Below, in pieces: positions 27,384 to 36,120 of a stretch of DNA of 64,000 nt. Location: NCBI GenBank assembly GCA_049510975.1, contig JBEKYM010000006.1, forward strand, positions 1 through 64,000, given 5' to 3'. Each line of letters opens with the position of its first letter. The first letter of the stretch is position 1. This DNA comes from JAKACA01 sp049510975 (GTDB lineage: Bacteria; Actinomycetota; Acidimicrobiia; Acidimicrobiales; Bog-793). The notes beneath the pieces are model-generated. The model was not told the DNA's origin. It saw only the letters and a list, made by a program, of their open reading frames with translations, and searched no databases. The translations under genes and the position numbers were made by a program.

Positions 27384-28821
27384 CCGGCAAGGCGATCGAC
27401 TTCAGCTCGACGTACTCCTCCAACCCCTCGGCGCCGAACTCACGGCCGATGCCACTTGCCTTGTAGCCACCGAAGGGAGCGACGAAGTCCATCGTGTACT
27501 GGTTGACGCCGTAGGTTCCGGTGCGCACCTTGCGGGCGATCTCGAGACCGCGGTCGACGTCGCCGGTCCAGACCGACCCGGCGAGCCCGTAGTCAGAGTC
27601 GTTGGCGATTTCGACGGCGTCCCGCTCGTCCTCGAAGGGGATGACTGCCAGCACCGGCCCGAAGATCTCCTCGCGGGCGATCCGCATGGAGTTGTCCACG
27701 TTGGCGAACACCGTCGGCCGTACGTACCAGCCCTTCTCGAGACCGGCGGGACGCCCGTTTCCGCCGGTGACCACTCGGGCACCCTCTTCCTGGCCGAGGG
27801 CGACGTACTTCTCGACGCGCTCCTGCTGCCGCTCGGCCACGAGCGGCCCGATCTCGGTGGCGGGGTCGGCCGGGTCGCCCACATGCAGGGCGCCCACCAT
27901 CTCGCCGAGCGCGTCCACGACTTCGCTGTAGCGCTCCCGCGACGCCAGGATGCGCGTCTGCGCCACACAAGCCTGGCCGTTGTTCATGAGGGAGGCGAAC
28001 TTGAGCCCCTCGATCGTCGAGGCGAGGTCGGCGTCGTCGAGGATGATGGCCGCGGACTTGCCACCGAGCTCGAGGCTGCAGCGCTTCAGCTGCTCGCCGC
28101 AGATGGCGCCGATGCGGCGGCCGGCGGCCGTCGAGCCCGTGAAGGCGATCTTGTCGACGCCGGGGTGCCGTACGAGGTGTTCGCCGACCTCTCGGCCGGC
28201 GGGCAGCACACTCACGACGCCGCTCGGAACGCCCGCCTGCACGAGCAGGTCGGCCATGAGGACGGCATCGAGGGGAGTCTCCGGCGCCGGCTTGAGCACG
28301 ATGGTGCAGCCCGAGAGGAGGGCGGGCGCCAGCTTCGACATGATGACGAATTGGGGCACGTTCCACGGCACGATGGCTCCGACGACCCCGACCGGCTCAC
28401 GGCGCACGATCAGGTCGGGGGCGAGCGAACCGGCCCGGTGCTCCTCCCAAGGGAACGAGGCGGCTGTGTCGATGAACGAGCTCAGGATGAGCCACGGCGC
28501 CGGCGACTGCGCCAGCTGCGAGAAGCTGATGGGCGACCCCATCTCGGCCGTGATCACCGCCGCCATCTCCATCATGTTGGCGGCGTAGAGATCGCAGAAC
28601 CGCCGCATGATCTCGGCGCGGTCAGCCGGCCCCATCTCGGACCACGCACCTGAGTCGAACGCGGTCCTGGCGGCCGAGACCGCCCGGTCGACGTCTGCCT
28701 CCATCGCCTCGGGCACCGATGCGATGACCTCCTCGGTGTGGGGAGAGATGACCTCGATCGTCCGGTCACTGCTCGGCTCCACCCACTCGCCGCCGATGAA
28801 CAGATGCTCGTGGACCTGCAT
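27370..28821 (-). CDS. NAD(P)+-dependent aldehyde dehydrogenase
   Basis: 483 aa from ATG at 28821, chosen over further upstream starts because AAGGGGGG precedes it and the family sequence begins there (EHLFIGGEWVEPSSDRTIEV). The cofactor fold has VPWNVPQFVIMSKLAPAL and GSTAAGRRIG. The general-base Glu is in LELGGKSA, and the catalytic Cys is in NNGQACVAQTR. The C-terminus FGGYKASGIGREFGAEGLEEY is standard for the family. It oxidises an aldehyde to an acid; substrate unknown. The adjacent deacylase on the same strand may be cotranscribed. Confidence 0.92.
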   Translation of the reverse strand: MQVHEHLFIGGEWVEPSSDRTIEVISPHTEEVIASVPEAMEADVDRAVSAARTAFDSGAWSEMGPADRAEIMRRFCDLYAANMMEMAAVITAEMGSPISFSQLAQSPAPWLILSSFIDTAASFPWEEHRAGSLAPDLIVRREPVGVVGAIVPWNVPQFVIMSKLAPALLSGCTIVLKPAPETPLDAVLMADLLVQAGVPSGVVSVLPAGREVGEHLVRHPGVDKIAFTGSTAAGRRIGAICGEQLKRCSLELGGKSAAIILDDADLASTIEGLKFASLMNNGQACVAQTRILASRERYSEVVDALGEMVGALHVGDPADPATEIGPLVAERQQERVEKYVALGQEEGARVVTGGNGRPAGLEKGWYVRPTVFANVDNSMRIAREEIFGPVLAVIPFEDERDAVEIANDSDYGLAGSVWTGDVDRGLEIARKVRTGTYGVNQYTMDFVAPFGGYKASGIGREFGAEGLEEYVELKSIALPAAPA

Positions 28822-29048
28822 GGCTGTGTCCCCCCTTGGGTTTCGCGGGTCTGCCAGCAACGGGCGAGCCCCGATCCGTGACCCGAAACGTACCCGCCGC
28901 CGACCACGTCGCTCCACTTCGGTTCCGCCCTGCGCCGGCTGTCGAACCGCAGGCGAGCCGGAGCCGAGCCGCAGTCGATCGGACGGGGCTCGTGCAGTAG
29001 TGTCGGCGGCGTGGTGAGGGGGCGTGTCGAAACCAGCGGCGATCCTCG

Positions 29049-29885
29049 ATGACCACGAGCACCGACGAGTCCTCCGCCAGCCCGTTTGACGCCCCTCGGG
29101 TCGACCGCGCCGCCGCCTTTTCCGCCGGCATCGCCAAAATCCCGCGCCGCACCGTCTACATCGGCTTCGCCGTCATGGCGGCGGTCGCGCTGCTCGGCGT
29201 CCTCGGGGAGAAGTTCTTCTCCGATGAGGGCCTGAACCCGGTACCACCCAAGCCACAGCCGGTCGTGGTCGCCACCATCCCACCGAACATCCCCCAGCTC
29301 GACGCACCGTTGCACGCCTTCATGGGCCTCGTCCCGCTGGCCGCCAAGCCGGCGCCGGCGATCGCCCTCGTCAACCAGTACGGCCGGGTCGTGACGTTCC
29401 CGCGGGAACGCAACAAGGTGATCGTGCTGACGTTCTTCAACAGCAGCTGCAACGACATCTGCCCCGTGCTCGCCTCGGAGATCAGCCAGGCGGACAAGGA
29501 CCTCGGGAGCAAGGCCAAGCGCGTGGTCTTCCTGACGATCAACACCGACCCGCTCCAGACGGCCATCAGCCGGACGGTGCCGGCAGTCAGCCGGACCGTC
29601 CTCGACCACGTCGGCAACTGGTACCTGTTGAGTGCGCCGCTGCCCCTGCTGAACCAGGTCTGGCGCAGCTACGGTGTCTCGATCAACGTCTCCCGGACGA
29701 CCCACATCGTCGCCCACAACGACCTCATGTACTTCATCGGTGCGACCGGGCGGCTCCGCTACCGGGCCGTTCCCTATTCGAACGAGACCCCGTCAGGCAT
29801 CTACAGCTTGCCGCCGGCCAACATCGCCCGCTGGGGCACGGGCATCGCCTTCTACGCCGGCCAGCTCATCCCCTCTCGTCCATGA
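29049..29885 (+). CDS. SCO1/SenC-type copper chaperone of cytochrome c oxidase
   Basis: 278 aa with one N-terminal membrane anchor (YIGFAVMAAVALLGVLG, about residues 37-53) and an extracytoplasmic thioredoxin-like domain. The copper motif CxxxCP is present (SSCNDICPVLASE), and the third ligand His lies in THIVAHNDLMYFI. SCO proteins load or reduce the CuA site of oxidase subunit II. The region between residues 65 and 100 is Pro-rich. It overlaps the next gene by ATGA and faces the oxidase cluster that begins 660 bp away on the other strand. Confidence 0.88.
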   Translation: MTTSTDESSASPFDAPRVDRAAAFSAGIAKIPRRTVYIGFAVMAAVALLGVLGEKFFSDEGLNPVPPKPQPVVVATIPPNIPQLDAPLHAFMGLVPLAAKPAPAIALVNQYGRVVTFPRERNKVIVLTFFNSSCNDICPVLASEISQADKDLGSKAKRVVFLTINTDPLQTAISRTVPAVSRTVLDHVGNWYLLSAPLPLLNQVWRSYGVSINVSRTTHIVAHNDLMYFIGATGRLRYRAVPYSNETPSGIYSLPPANIARWGTGIAFYAGQLIPSRP

Positions 29886-30550
29886 GCAGCCTCACTTCCG
29901 AAGCAGCCGCCGGGGGCGGACCGCCGTTCGAGCTACCGCCCCTCAAGCGGCCCTGGTACCGCCGGCGAGCCGTCCTCGTCGGTGCCGCTGTCGCCGTCAT
30001 CCTCGCGATCACGGTCGTGAGCGACCTTCCGCAGCACACGTCGCTCGCCCAGCAAGTCCAAGAGAACGCCACCGTCCTGCATGAGATCCACAACGACGCC
30101 GAGTCCTGCTTCTACGCCGTGTCGGAGGCGTTCAGTTTCTATGGCGAGGCGAGCAAGGGCACGCTCAGCTCGTCAGATCGGGCAGAGCTGCCCGGCCTCC
30201 TCACGGACGACCAGGGCGCCTGCTCGCTCACCAACAACAGCATCTACGACCTGTCCGACATCGAAGTTCCAGGCGGCTCTGCTGGTCATGACCTCGGCGA
30301 AGTCGTGAACACGCTGAACTTGTGGGTGACATCGGACGCCCTCGCGGCCATCGAAGCGATCATGACGCTGACGAAGGATCCGACGAACGCTGCAGCGCTG
30401 TCCGAGCTCACGAGCGCCGAACGGCTGCTGGCATCCGACCGCCGTGCCCTGGGGAGCGAGATCGACGCCGCCGACACCTCGCTCGGCGGTGCGAATCTGC
30501 CCGCGCTCGGACTTCCCAGCTTGCCGGTGCCCCGGACCGCCGCCTCCTAA
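29882..30550 (+). CDS. membrane-anchored hypothetical protein
   Basis: 222 aa; no family recognised. A single transmembrane helix at about residues 31-47 (AVLVGAAVAVILAITVV) follows a Pro-rich cytosolic start with a basic KRPWYRRR stop. The rest is extracytoplasmic and mostly helical, with two Cys (AESCFYAV and GACSLTN) that could form a disulfide. Translational coupling (ATGA) to the SCO1-type gene suggests a role in oxidase biogenesis (inference). Its stop overlaps that of the opposing CtaG-type gene by 4 bp. Confidence 0.7.
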   Translation: MSSLTSEAAAGGGPPFELPPLKRPWYRRRAVLVGAAVAVILAITVVSDLPQHTSLAQQVQENATVLHEIHNDAESCFYAVSEAFSFYGEASKGTLSSSDRAELPGLLTDDQGACSLTNNSIYDLSDIEVPGGSAGHDLGEVVNTLNLWVTSDALAAIEAIMTLTKDPTNAAALSELTSAERLLASDRRALGSEIDAADTSLGGANLPALGLPSLPVPRTAAS

Positions 30551-31386
30551 TCTTTGGGGCCCGGTGCCGGGCCCCAGGTTCGACGGTGGCTCTCGCGCAC
30601 GATGCGCTGCAGAGAGTCGTCGGGGTCCTCGTCGGCGCGCAACCATGCCACGAGGTTCCAGAACACGATGGGAACAAAGGCCGCTGCAGCGATGAACCAC
30701 AGGACGAAGGTCGCCAGCTCCTGATCCGCTGCCACGCTGAGGCCGCCGGCCAGCTGGTGGTAGTGGCTGTAGACCGAGCCGTGCGAGAGGCCCATGATGT
30801 AGGCGGAGACCCAGACGGTCCACATCGCCACGGCTGCCAAAGCGATGCGCTTCGGTCTCGAGAGCCGGGGCCGAAGCGGTGGCGACTCGACGATCTCCAG
30901 CCAGAACGCGAGGCCGCCGGCGATCAGGACCGCCGCCTCGACGAGCGCCAGCCACGAGTGCTCGGCGATGGCGTCGACGACGGCGGGGGTGCGGGCGAGA
31001 AGGACCAGGGTCATCTCCACGAGGAGGGCTGCCAAGCCTCGACCGAATCCGAGATGCCGGCGGCGTCCGGCCGCGACCCGATCGACGAGGTGAGTCGGGG
31101 GCGCCGGCCGCATGTCGACGGCACCCTCGCCGTCGCCCGAGGCGGGAACGGCTGCGGCAAGGTGGAGGGATCGCCAGGGCGCTCCGAGTGCCAACAAAGC
31201 TGGTACGGCAACCGCCAGGACGGAGAACCGCAGCGCTTCGACGAACTCGTAGCGGCCCGCCAGCGCCGACAGCGGTGGCACGAGCACCGCCACGAGGAAG
31301 ACCAGTCCGGTCCAGGTGAGCGCCGGCCGCACCCAGTCGGGCACTGCCGCTGCAACCGGCCGCGCATCGGCGGCCAGGTCGATCAC
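30547..31386 (-). CDS. CtaG/Caa3-type cytochrome c oxidase assembly protein
   Basis: 279 aa from GTG at 31386, which overlaps the stop of the small upstream ORF (GTGA). The protein is polytopic, with about six hydrophobic helices. Family marks are the segment LVEAAVLIAGGLAFWLEIVE, the conserved GLSHGSVYSHYHQLAGGLS region and ADQELATFVLWFIAAAAFVPIVFW, matching the D-Q-x-L-A helix of CtaG proteins. CtaG in caa3 systems helps to deliver copper to the oxidase. It is the last gene of the leftward oxidase cluster; a second, clearer CtaG lies at 36121. Confidence 0.78.
   Translation of the reverse strand: MIDLAADARPVAAAVPDWVRPALTWTGLVFLVAVLVPPLSALAGRYEFVEALRFSVLAVAVPALLALGAPWRSLHLAAAVPASGDGEGAVDMRPAPPTHLVDRVAAGRRRHLGFGRGLAALLVEMTLVLLARTPAVVDAIAEHSWLALVEAAVLIAGGLAFWLEIVESPPLRPRLSRPKRIALAAVAMWTVWVSAYIMGLSHGSVYSHYHQLAGGLSVAADQELATFVLWFIAAAAFVPIVFWNLVAWLRADEDPDDSLQRIVRESHRRTWGPAPGPKD
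30555..30576 (+). terminator. GC-rich hairpin at the convergent gene ends
   Basis: Perfect 10-bp inverted repeat: TGGGGCCCGG and CCGGGCCCCA around TG. It starts 5 bp after the rightward gene's stop and lies inside the 3' end of the opposing CtaG-type gene. There is no T-tract on either strand, but the position suits termination of the rightward SCO1-type transcript. Confidence 0.45.
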
Positions 31387-31493
31387 TGCGTCGGGCGGCG
31401 CTGGAAGAACCCCCAGAGGCACACGAGGAACAGCGAACCGATGGGAATGGCGAACGTCATCGCTTGGGCGCCGACGATGCTGCCTGCGACCAT
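31383..31493 (-). CDS. one-helix small membrane protein of the oxidase cluster
   Basis: 36 aa from ATG at 31493, preceded by AAAGGTGG. The sequence starts MVAGSIVGAQAMTFAIPIG and continues as one transmembrane helix (SLFLVCLWGFF) ending QRRPTQ. Its stop overlaps the CtaG GTG start by GTGA, and it lies 80 bp after the subunit III gene, so it is translated within the oxidase cluster if at all. Single-helix accessory subunits of similar size, such as IIa of ba3 oxidase (34 aa), are known. It may be a small oxidase subunit or assembly factor (inference). Confidence 0.65.
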   Translation of the reverse strand: MVAGSIVGAQAMTFAIPIGSLFLVCLWGFFQRRPTQ

Positions 31494-31573
31494 CTCCTGC
31501 CACCTTTCGTCCAACAACGGCTGAGCGTCATCGCCACGCCGCGGCCGACTGCGGCTCGGCTGCGGGACAGCGC

Positions 31574-32254
31574 TCAGATCACATAGAACAGTACCCAAAA
31601 CAGCAGCGACACCAACCCGATGAAACCCCAGAAGTACGAGCAGCTCTCGAGGTTCGCCCGGAAGAGCCGTGCGCTCGGCAGCGAGGACCTGGACGTACCG
31701 CCGTCTTGGGCGACCGCCCGCCGGAGTCGGAGCGAGCGGGCCAACAGCGTCTCGAGCCAATAGCTGCCGCAGAGCAGCAACCCGATGTTGAGCACCGCCC
31801 ACCCGATGAAACAGGAGGCATAGCCGCTCGAACCCGGAAAGAAGGACAGGTTCGTGAGCTCCCAGATCTGCAGGCCCGTGGCGACGAGCCCGCCGGCGAG
31901 AGCCGTCCAGCCCGCCACCTCCCAGTCCACCGTGGTGCCCTTGCGCAGCCTGTAGATGCCGAAGATGTTCAGCAGGGCGCTGGCGAGGGCGATGATGAAG
32001 ACGGCAGTGCCAACGTCGATCGGCGCCGTCACGTGCGCCGGTCGCCAGAGGTCCTCGCTGTTGGTCGAGCGCAGATAGAAATAGGCGAAGGCGAGCGACG
32101 CAAAGGCGAAGGCGCCGATGCCGATCAGCAATCGGCCGCCGGTCCAGATGGCTCCCTCGGCGGCGCGCAGCTCGTATTCGATCTCCTCCGGCGACTCCTG
32201 CAGGAGGGCATGGCGGACGTTGGGCTTCCCGCCCGGAATCACATCGTCGCTCAT
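31574..32254 (-). CDS. ctaE: cytochrome c oxidase subunit III
   Basis: 226 aa with about five predicted helices, as for the shorter actinobacterial subunit III. The first helix ends AFAYFYLRSTNSEDLW, matching the family's F-x-x-Y-F-Y-L-R block. The last helix carries ESCSYFWGFIGLVSLLFWVLF, corresponding to the conserved xxYWHFVxxVWxxLF region, though the His of that motif is replaced by Gly (YFWGF). It overlaps subunit I by ATGA and is followed by the small membrane ORF. It stabilises the oxidase core and its lipid cavity. Confidence 0.87.
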   Translation of the reverse strand: MSDDVIPGGKPNVRHALLQESPEEIEYELRAAEGAIWTGGRLLIGIGAFAFASLAFAYFYLRSTNSEDLWRPAHVTAPIDVGTAVFIIALASALLNIFGIYRLRKGTTVDWEVAGWTALAGGLVATGLQIWELTNLSFFPGSSGYASCFIGWAVLNIGLLLCGSYWLETLLARSLRLRRAVAQDGGTSRSSLPSARLFRANLESCSYFWGFIGLVSLLFWVLFYVI

Positions 32255-34224
32255 GCGGACGGTCCCCCTGTCTCCGGATCGGCAGCCCTGGACATCTCGT
32301 CTCCGGACGGGACGCTCGCACCCACCGTCACGAGCTCGCCATCACCCAAGTCGGCAACCGCAGGAGCACCCGGCTCGCTGTAGTGGTACGGGTCGTCGAG
32401 CACGACGGGAATGCGGTCGAAGTTGTGCGGCGGGACCGGGTTGGCGGTCTGCCACTCGAGTCCGCGGGAGTCCCAGGGGTTGGCGGGCGATTCCTTCGGG
32501 TCGATGAAGATCGACCAGATGAAGTTGGCGATGAAGATGAGGAACGAGGCACCCAGCAAGAAAGCGCTCACCGAAGAGAAGTCGTTCAGCGCCTGCAGGC
32601 CAGCGGCGTACTCGAACACGCGGCGTGGCTGGTCGAGGAGCCCGACGAGGAACAGCGGGAAGAACGTCATGTTGAAGAAGATGAACATCGTCCAGAAGTG
32701 CCACTTGCCGAGTCGCTTGTTCATCGTCTTGCCCGTCATCTTCGGGAGCCAGTAGTAGAGCCCGCCGAAGAAGGCGAACACGAGGCCACCCATGATCGTG
32801 TAGTGGAAGTGAGCCAGCACGAAGAAGCTGCCGTGCACGGTCACGTTCACCGGGACGTCGGACAGGAAGACTCCGGTCACGCCGCCGATGAGGAAGTTGA
32901 AGTACATCCCGAGGGCAAAGAGCATGGGGACTTCGAGGCGTATCTTCGCTTTCCAGAGCGTGCCGAGACCGACGAGGTAGATGAATCCGGTCGGGATCGA
33001 GATCAGCTCGGTCGTGAGCATGAACAGCGGCCGCATGTCCGGGTTGATCCCGCTCTGGAACAAGTGGTGCTGCCAGACGAAGAACGACAAGAGGGCGACG
33101 CCGACCATGCCGGCGGCGGCGATGCGGTAGGCGAACAACGGTTTTCGCGTGAACACCGGGAGGATCTCGCCGACGATGCCGAAGCCCGGCAAGGCCATGA
33201 TGTAGACCTCCGGGTGGCCGAAGAACCAGAAGAGGTTCTCCCACAGGAACGAGCTGCCGCCGTGCTCGTTGACGAAGAAAGCGGTCTGCGCCGTCCGGTC
33301 GAGAATGCCGAACAGGCCGGCGACGACGAGCGTCGGCGTCGCCAGCACGAGCAATGCGGCCGTGGCCAGGATCGACCAGACGAAGATCGGTACCCGGCCC
33401 CAGGTCATCCCAGGCGCCCGGAAGTTGATGATGGTCGCAGCGAGGTTGAACCCGGCGGTGATCATGCCGATGCCGATGACGGCGAACCCGACGAGGTAGG
33501 CGTCCATCCCGACGGTCGCCTGCGTCTGCAGGCTGGCATACCCGGTCCAGCCGGTCGGGAAGCCACCCATCGGGATGGCCGAGACAATGACCAGATAGCC
33601 GGCCGTGAAGATCCACAACGAGAACGCTTCGACGCGGGGGAAGGCCATCTTCCTCGAGCCGATCATCAGCGGGACGAGCCAGTTGCCGAGCGGGCCGACG
33701 ACGATGGACGAGGCCATCATCATCATGATCGTGCCGTGCTCGCCGACGGTGGCGATGTACTGCCCCGGGCCGAAGATGTGGTTCGTCGGGCTCAGCAGCT
33801 CCGTGCGGATGCCCATGGCAAGAATGCCACCGGTGAAGAAGAAGAGGAGCACGACGATCGTGTACTGCAGACCGACGACCTTGTGGTCGAGCGTGGGACG
33901 GAAGTAGCGCGTCCAGCTCTCCGACGGGACACTGGGGAGGGGCTCGCGGCCGGCCATCTTGGCCAGCGGGTAGTTGAACATGCCGGCGCCGGCCAGCCAG
34001 CCCACGACACCGATCGACAGCCCGAGGACGACGGCGACGTTGTTCTGGCCGTTGTCCTGCACGACCGCCTGATTGGCGGCGATGATGTTCCCGAACCAGT
34101 GTCCGAGGGCGTAGCCACCAGCCCCGCCGCAGAGTGCCCACAGGGCGTTCGGGGTGAGGATGCCGGGCCGCGGCCGGACGCTGGCGCCGGTTACGTCAAC
34201 CATCGCTTGAGTTTCTGCGCTCAT
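32251..34224 (-). CDS. ctaD: cytochrome c oxidase subunit I (heme-copper oxidase, A1-like)
   Basis: 657 aa. Heme and CuB ligands are all visible: the N-terminal heme-a His in GEHGTIMMMM, GHPEVY (CuB His and cross-linked Tyr), VWQHHLFQSG (two CuB His) and VLAHFHYTIMGG. The GHPEV glutamate is the A1-type D-channel mark. In the helix that normally reads IPTGIK, this protein has IPTGFIYLV, so the K-channel lysine is Ile. An extra N-terminal hydrophobic segment of about 80 residues precedes the standard fold. It is the catalytic subunit that reduces O2 and pumps protons. It lies between ctaC (26-bp gap) and ctaE (ATGA overlap). Confidence 0.96.
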   Translation of the reverse strand: MSAETQAMVDVTGASVRPRPGILTPNALWALCGGAGGYALGHWFGNIIAANQAVVQDNGQNNVAVVLGLSIGVVGWLAGAGMFNYPLAKMAGREPLPSVPSESWTRYFRPTLDHKVVGLQYTIVVLLFFFTGGILAMGIRTELLSPTNHIFGPGQYIATVGEHGTIMMMMASSIVVGPLGNWLVPLMIGSRKMAFPRVEAFSLWIFTAGYLVIVSAIPMGGFPTGWTGYASLQTQATVGMDAYLVGFAVIGIGMITAGFNLAATIINFRAPGMTWGRVPIFVWSILATAALLVLATPTLVVAGLFGILDRTAQTAFFVNEHGGSSFLWENLFWFFGHPEVYIMALPGFGIVGEILPVFTRKPLFAYRIAAAGMVGVALLSFFVWQHHLFQSGINPDMRPLFMLTTELISIPTGFIYLVGLGTLWKAKIRLEVPMLFALGMYFNFLIGGVTGVFLSDVPVNVTVHGSFFVLAHFHYTIMGGLVFAFFGGLYYWLPKMTGKTMNKRLGKWHFWTMFIFFNMTFFPLFLVGLLDQPRRVFEYAAGLQALNDFSSVSAFLLGASFLIFIANFIWSIFIDPKESPANPWDSRGLEWQTANPVPPHNFDRIPVVLDDPYHYSEPGAPAVADLGDGELVTVGASVPSGDEMSRAADPETGGPSA

Positions 34225-34250
34225 GAGATCAGACCCATTCGTCGGCGTGC

Positions 34251-35216
34251 TTACGAGGACGGTGTACTAGCGCCGTACGACTCCACATTGCTGTACGGAT
34301 CGCCGGTCTTCGGGCTGCTGTTGCTGGTATCGGGGTAGAAGCCGCCGTCGGCTCCGTTGGCGTCCGGGGTGTAGGTGTAGGCAAAAGCAGGAAGGAGCTT
34401 CGTGAGCGGCGCCAGCTGGTTCTCCGTGGTGGTTGCCCACTGCTCGAACTGCGACTTGCTCACGACCTTGCCGTAGTCGTACATGGCGCCGTGCCACAGG
34501 CCACAGAGCTCGGCACAGCGCACGGTGAAGACGCCGAGCTGCTTGGTCGTCGTGAAGGCGATGTTGTCCTGGTCCGGGTTGGCGTCAGCCTTCACGCCGA
34601 TCTGGTAGGCCCAGAAGTCGTGGATGACGTCGAGTGAGGTGACGTGGAACTCGATGGTCGTGTTGATCGGGATCTCGAGGTTCGGAGTCTCGAACCCGCC
34701 GAAGGTCGGGTAGCGGTAGGTGAACCGCCACTGCTGGGCGATGACCTGCACCGGCAGCACCGTGGCCGACGTCGGCGTCCAGATGGGGGTGGGGCCTTCG
34801 CCACCGCCCGATCCTGCGGTCAGGCCGAGCTCGACGGTGCCGAACACGAACAATGCCAGCACGAGCACCGTCGTGATGGTGATCCAGGCGACCTGGATCT
34901 TGAGGTTGCCGCGCGCCGCCGGCCCGCCGACCGGCTCTGGTACCCCGGGCCTCGATGCTCGCCAGTGAACGAGCGCATAGCCCATGTAGGTCCACACCCC
35001 GAACAGCACCGGGAGGGCGACAAGGAACAGGACGCTGAAGTCGACCGAGTCGCTCGTTGCGGTGCTCGACATCCGCCCCGGCGGCACGTGCGGTGCGACG
35101 AGGAAGCCGAACAGGAGGTCACCGACGACCGAGGCCACCAACCAGATGACGAGGATGTTGCGGAAGTGATGATCGCCGCCGGGGCTTGCAGACGGCGGGT
35201 TCGGGTTGGCGCTCAT
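34251..35216 (-). CDS. ctaC: cytochrome c oxidase subunit II (CuA subunit)
   Basis: 321 aa from ATG at 35216, which overlaps the stop of the cupredoxin-like gene (ATGA). Three hydrophobic segments near the N-terminus (ILVIWLVASVVGDLLFGFL, FLVALPVLFGVWTYMGYA and TTVLVLALFVFGTVELG) precede the cupredoxin domain; most homologues have two. All CuA ligands are visible: His in SLDVIHDFWAYQIG, and CAELCGLWHGAM with Cys, Glu, Cys, His and Met in register. It accepts electrons from cytochrome c and passes them to subunit I. Confidence 0.95.
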   Translation of the reverse strand: MSANPNPPSASPGGDHHFRNILVIWLVASVVGDLLFGFLVAPHVPPGRMSSTATSDSVDFSVLFLVALPVLFGVWTYMGYALVHWRASRPGVPEPVGGPAARGNLKIQVAWITITTVLVLALFVFGTVELGLTAGSGGGEGPTPIWTPTSATVLPVQVIAQQWRFTYRYPTFGGFETPNLEIPINTTIEFHVTSLDVIHDFWAYQIGVKADANPDQDNIAFTTTKQLGVFTVRCAELCGLWHGAMYDYGKVVSKSQFEQWATTTENQLAPLTKLLPAFAYTYTPDANGADGGFYPDTSNSSPKTGDPYSNVESYGASTPSS

Positions 35217-35920
35217 CCGACCACCTTCAAGAAGCCGTCCATGTAGCCGATCGACTGCATCGGACCTCCGTTGCCGTACAGGAACCCGAGGCCGCACGGG
35301 AGGAAGCACTGCCAGGGGTACTCACCGGGACCCGGCGTCACGAAGGAGAACTTGACGATGTGGTGGGGGGAGCTGAACGTGCACGGCGCGACGGCGCAGA
35401 GGTTGGCGTTGTTGTTGTTGGCCAGCAGGGGCACGTTGATGCCGAGCGTCGGGATGGTGAAGGTGTGAGCGACGCCGTTCGGGATCGCCTTGGTGGTGGC
35501 GTTCGAGTTGATGATCGTCATCGTCTTGCCGTCGACGGTCATGTCGTTGCCGACAGTGCCCTGCACGAGACCCATCAGCTGGTTGCGCAGCGGGCCGCCG
35601 CCGTCGTACTGGTCGATCGTCACGTTGATGCGGGTGTGAGCCGGGAGATCCCACAGCGTCGTGTGCACCCACTGGCCGGTCGTGGGCGACTTCGTGAGGT
35701 AGGACACCCAGGTGGGGTGGTCGCCGAAGCCGATGGACCCGACCGTCTGGAGGGTCATGTCGACCGGCTGACCGGCCTGATGGCCGACGGTGAAGTCGAC
35801 GGTGGGCGGCGTCGACCGCAGGAACGCAGCCGCGAGGAAGATGATGAGCCCGACCCCGATTCCAACGATCACGGCAGCAACTGCCAGCCTTCCCGAACGA
35901 GACAAACCCGGCCTCCCCAT
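35213..35920 (-). CDS. membrane-anchored cupredoxin-like protein of the oxidase operon
   Basis: 235 aa from ATG at 35920; TTG at 35971 would add 17 residues. One N-terminal helix (LAVAAVIVGIGVGLIIFLAAAF) anchors an extracytoplasmic domain. The second half reads like a cupredoxin: AHTFTIPTLGINVPLL supplies a His, and GEYPWQCFLPCGLGFLYG, then GGPMQSIGYMDGFLKVV, supplies a CxxxC and Met residues. Compared with CuA (C-x3-C-x3-H-x2-M) the second His is missing and the loop is longer. Coupled by ATGA to ctaC, it may carry or donate copper, or act as an electron carrier. No named family is assigned. Confidence 0.7.
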   Translation of the reverse strand: MGRPGLSRSGRLAVAAVIVGIGVGLIIFLAAAFLRSTPPTVDFTVGHQAGQPVDMTLQTVGSIGFGDHPTWVSYLTKSPTTGQWVHTTLWDLPAHTRINVTIDQYDGGGPLRNQLMGLVQGTVGNDMTVDGKTMTIINSNATTKAIPNGVAHTFTIPTLGINVPLLANNNNANLCAVAPCTFSSPHHIVKFSFVTPGPGEYPWQCFLPCGLGFLYGNGGPMQSIGYMDGFLKVVG

Positions 35921-36044
35921 CTCGCCAGGGTCGCGTGGGACCGTCGGCACGGGATCATGTCGCAACGACAAGCCCCACCCGTGTCGACGACCAGAGCTGC
36001 CCCCCGGTCGCTATCAGCTCCATCACGTTGACTTCGCTGCCGTC

Positions 36045-36073
36045 ACACTATTTCTGTTTGATCCGGCAGTCAA
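36045..36073 (-). promoter_or_regulatory. promoter of the cupredoxin-ctaC-ctaD-ctaE operon
   Basis: Minus-strand TTGACT (36068-36073), 17-nt spacer, TAGTGT (36045-36050). The -35 box matches five of six consensus bases and the spacing is ideal. It lies about 125 bp upstream of the ATG at 35920, in the AT-richer gap that follows the ctaG gene at 36121. Confidence 0.6.
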
Positions 36074-36120
36074 CGACGTCTGGGCTGCTGAGAGATCCGG
36101 CCGCAGCGCCGGCTCGCCCG

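Noticed and set aside
32383..34338. A 651-residue plus-strand frame opposite ctaD
   Set aside because: Low-complexity acidic/basic mixture with no domain; ctaD on the other strand is certain.
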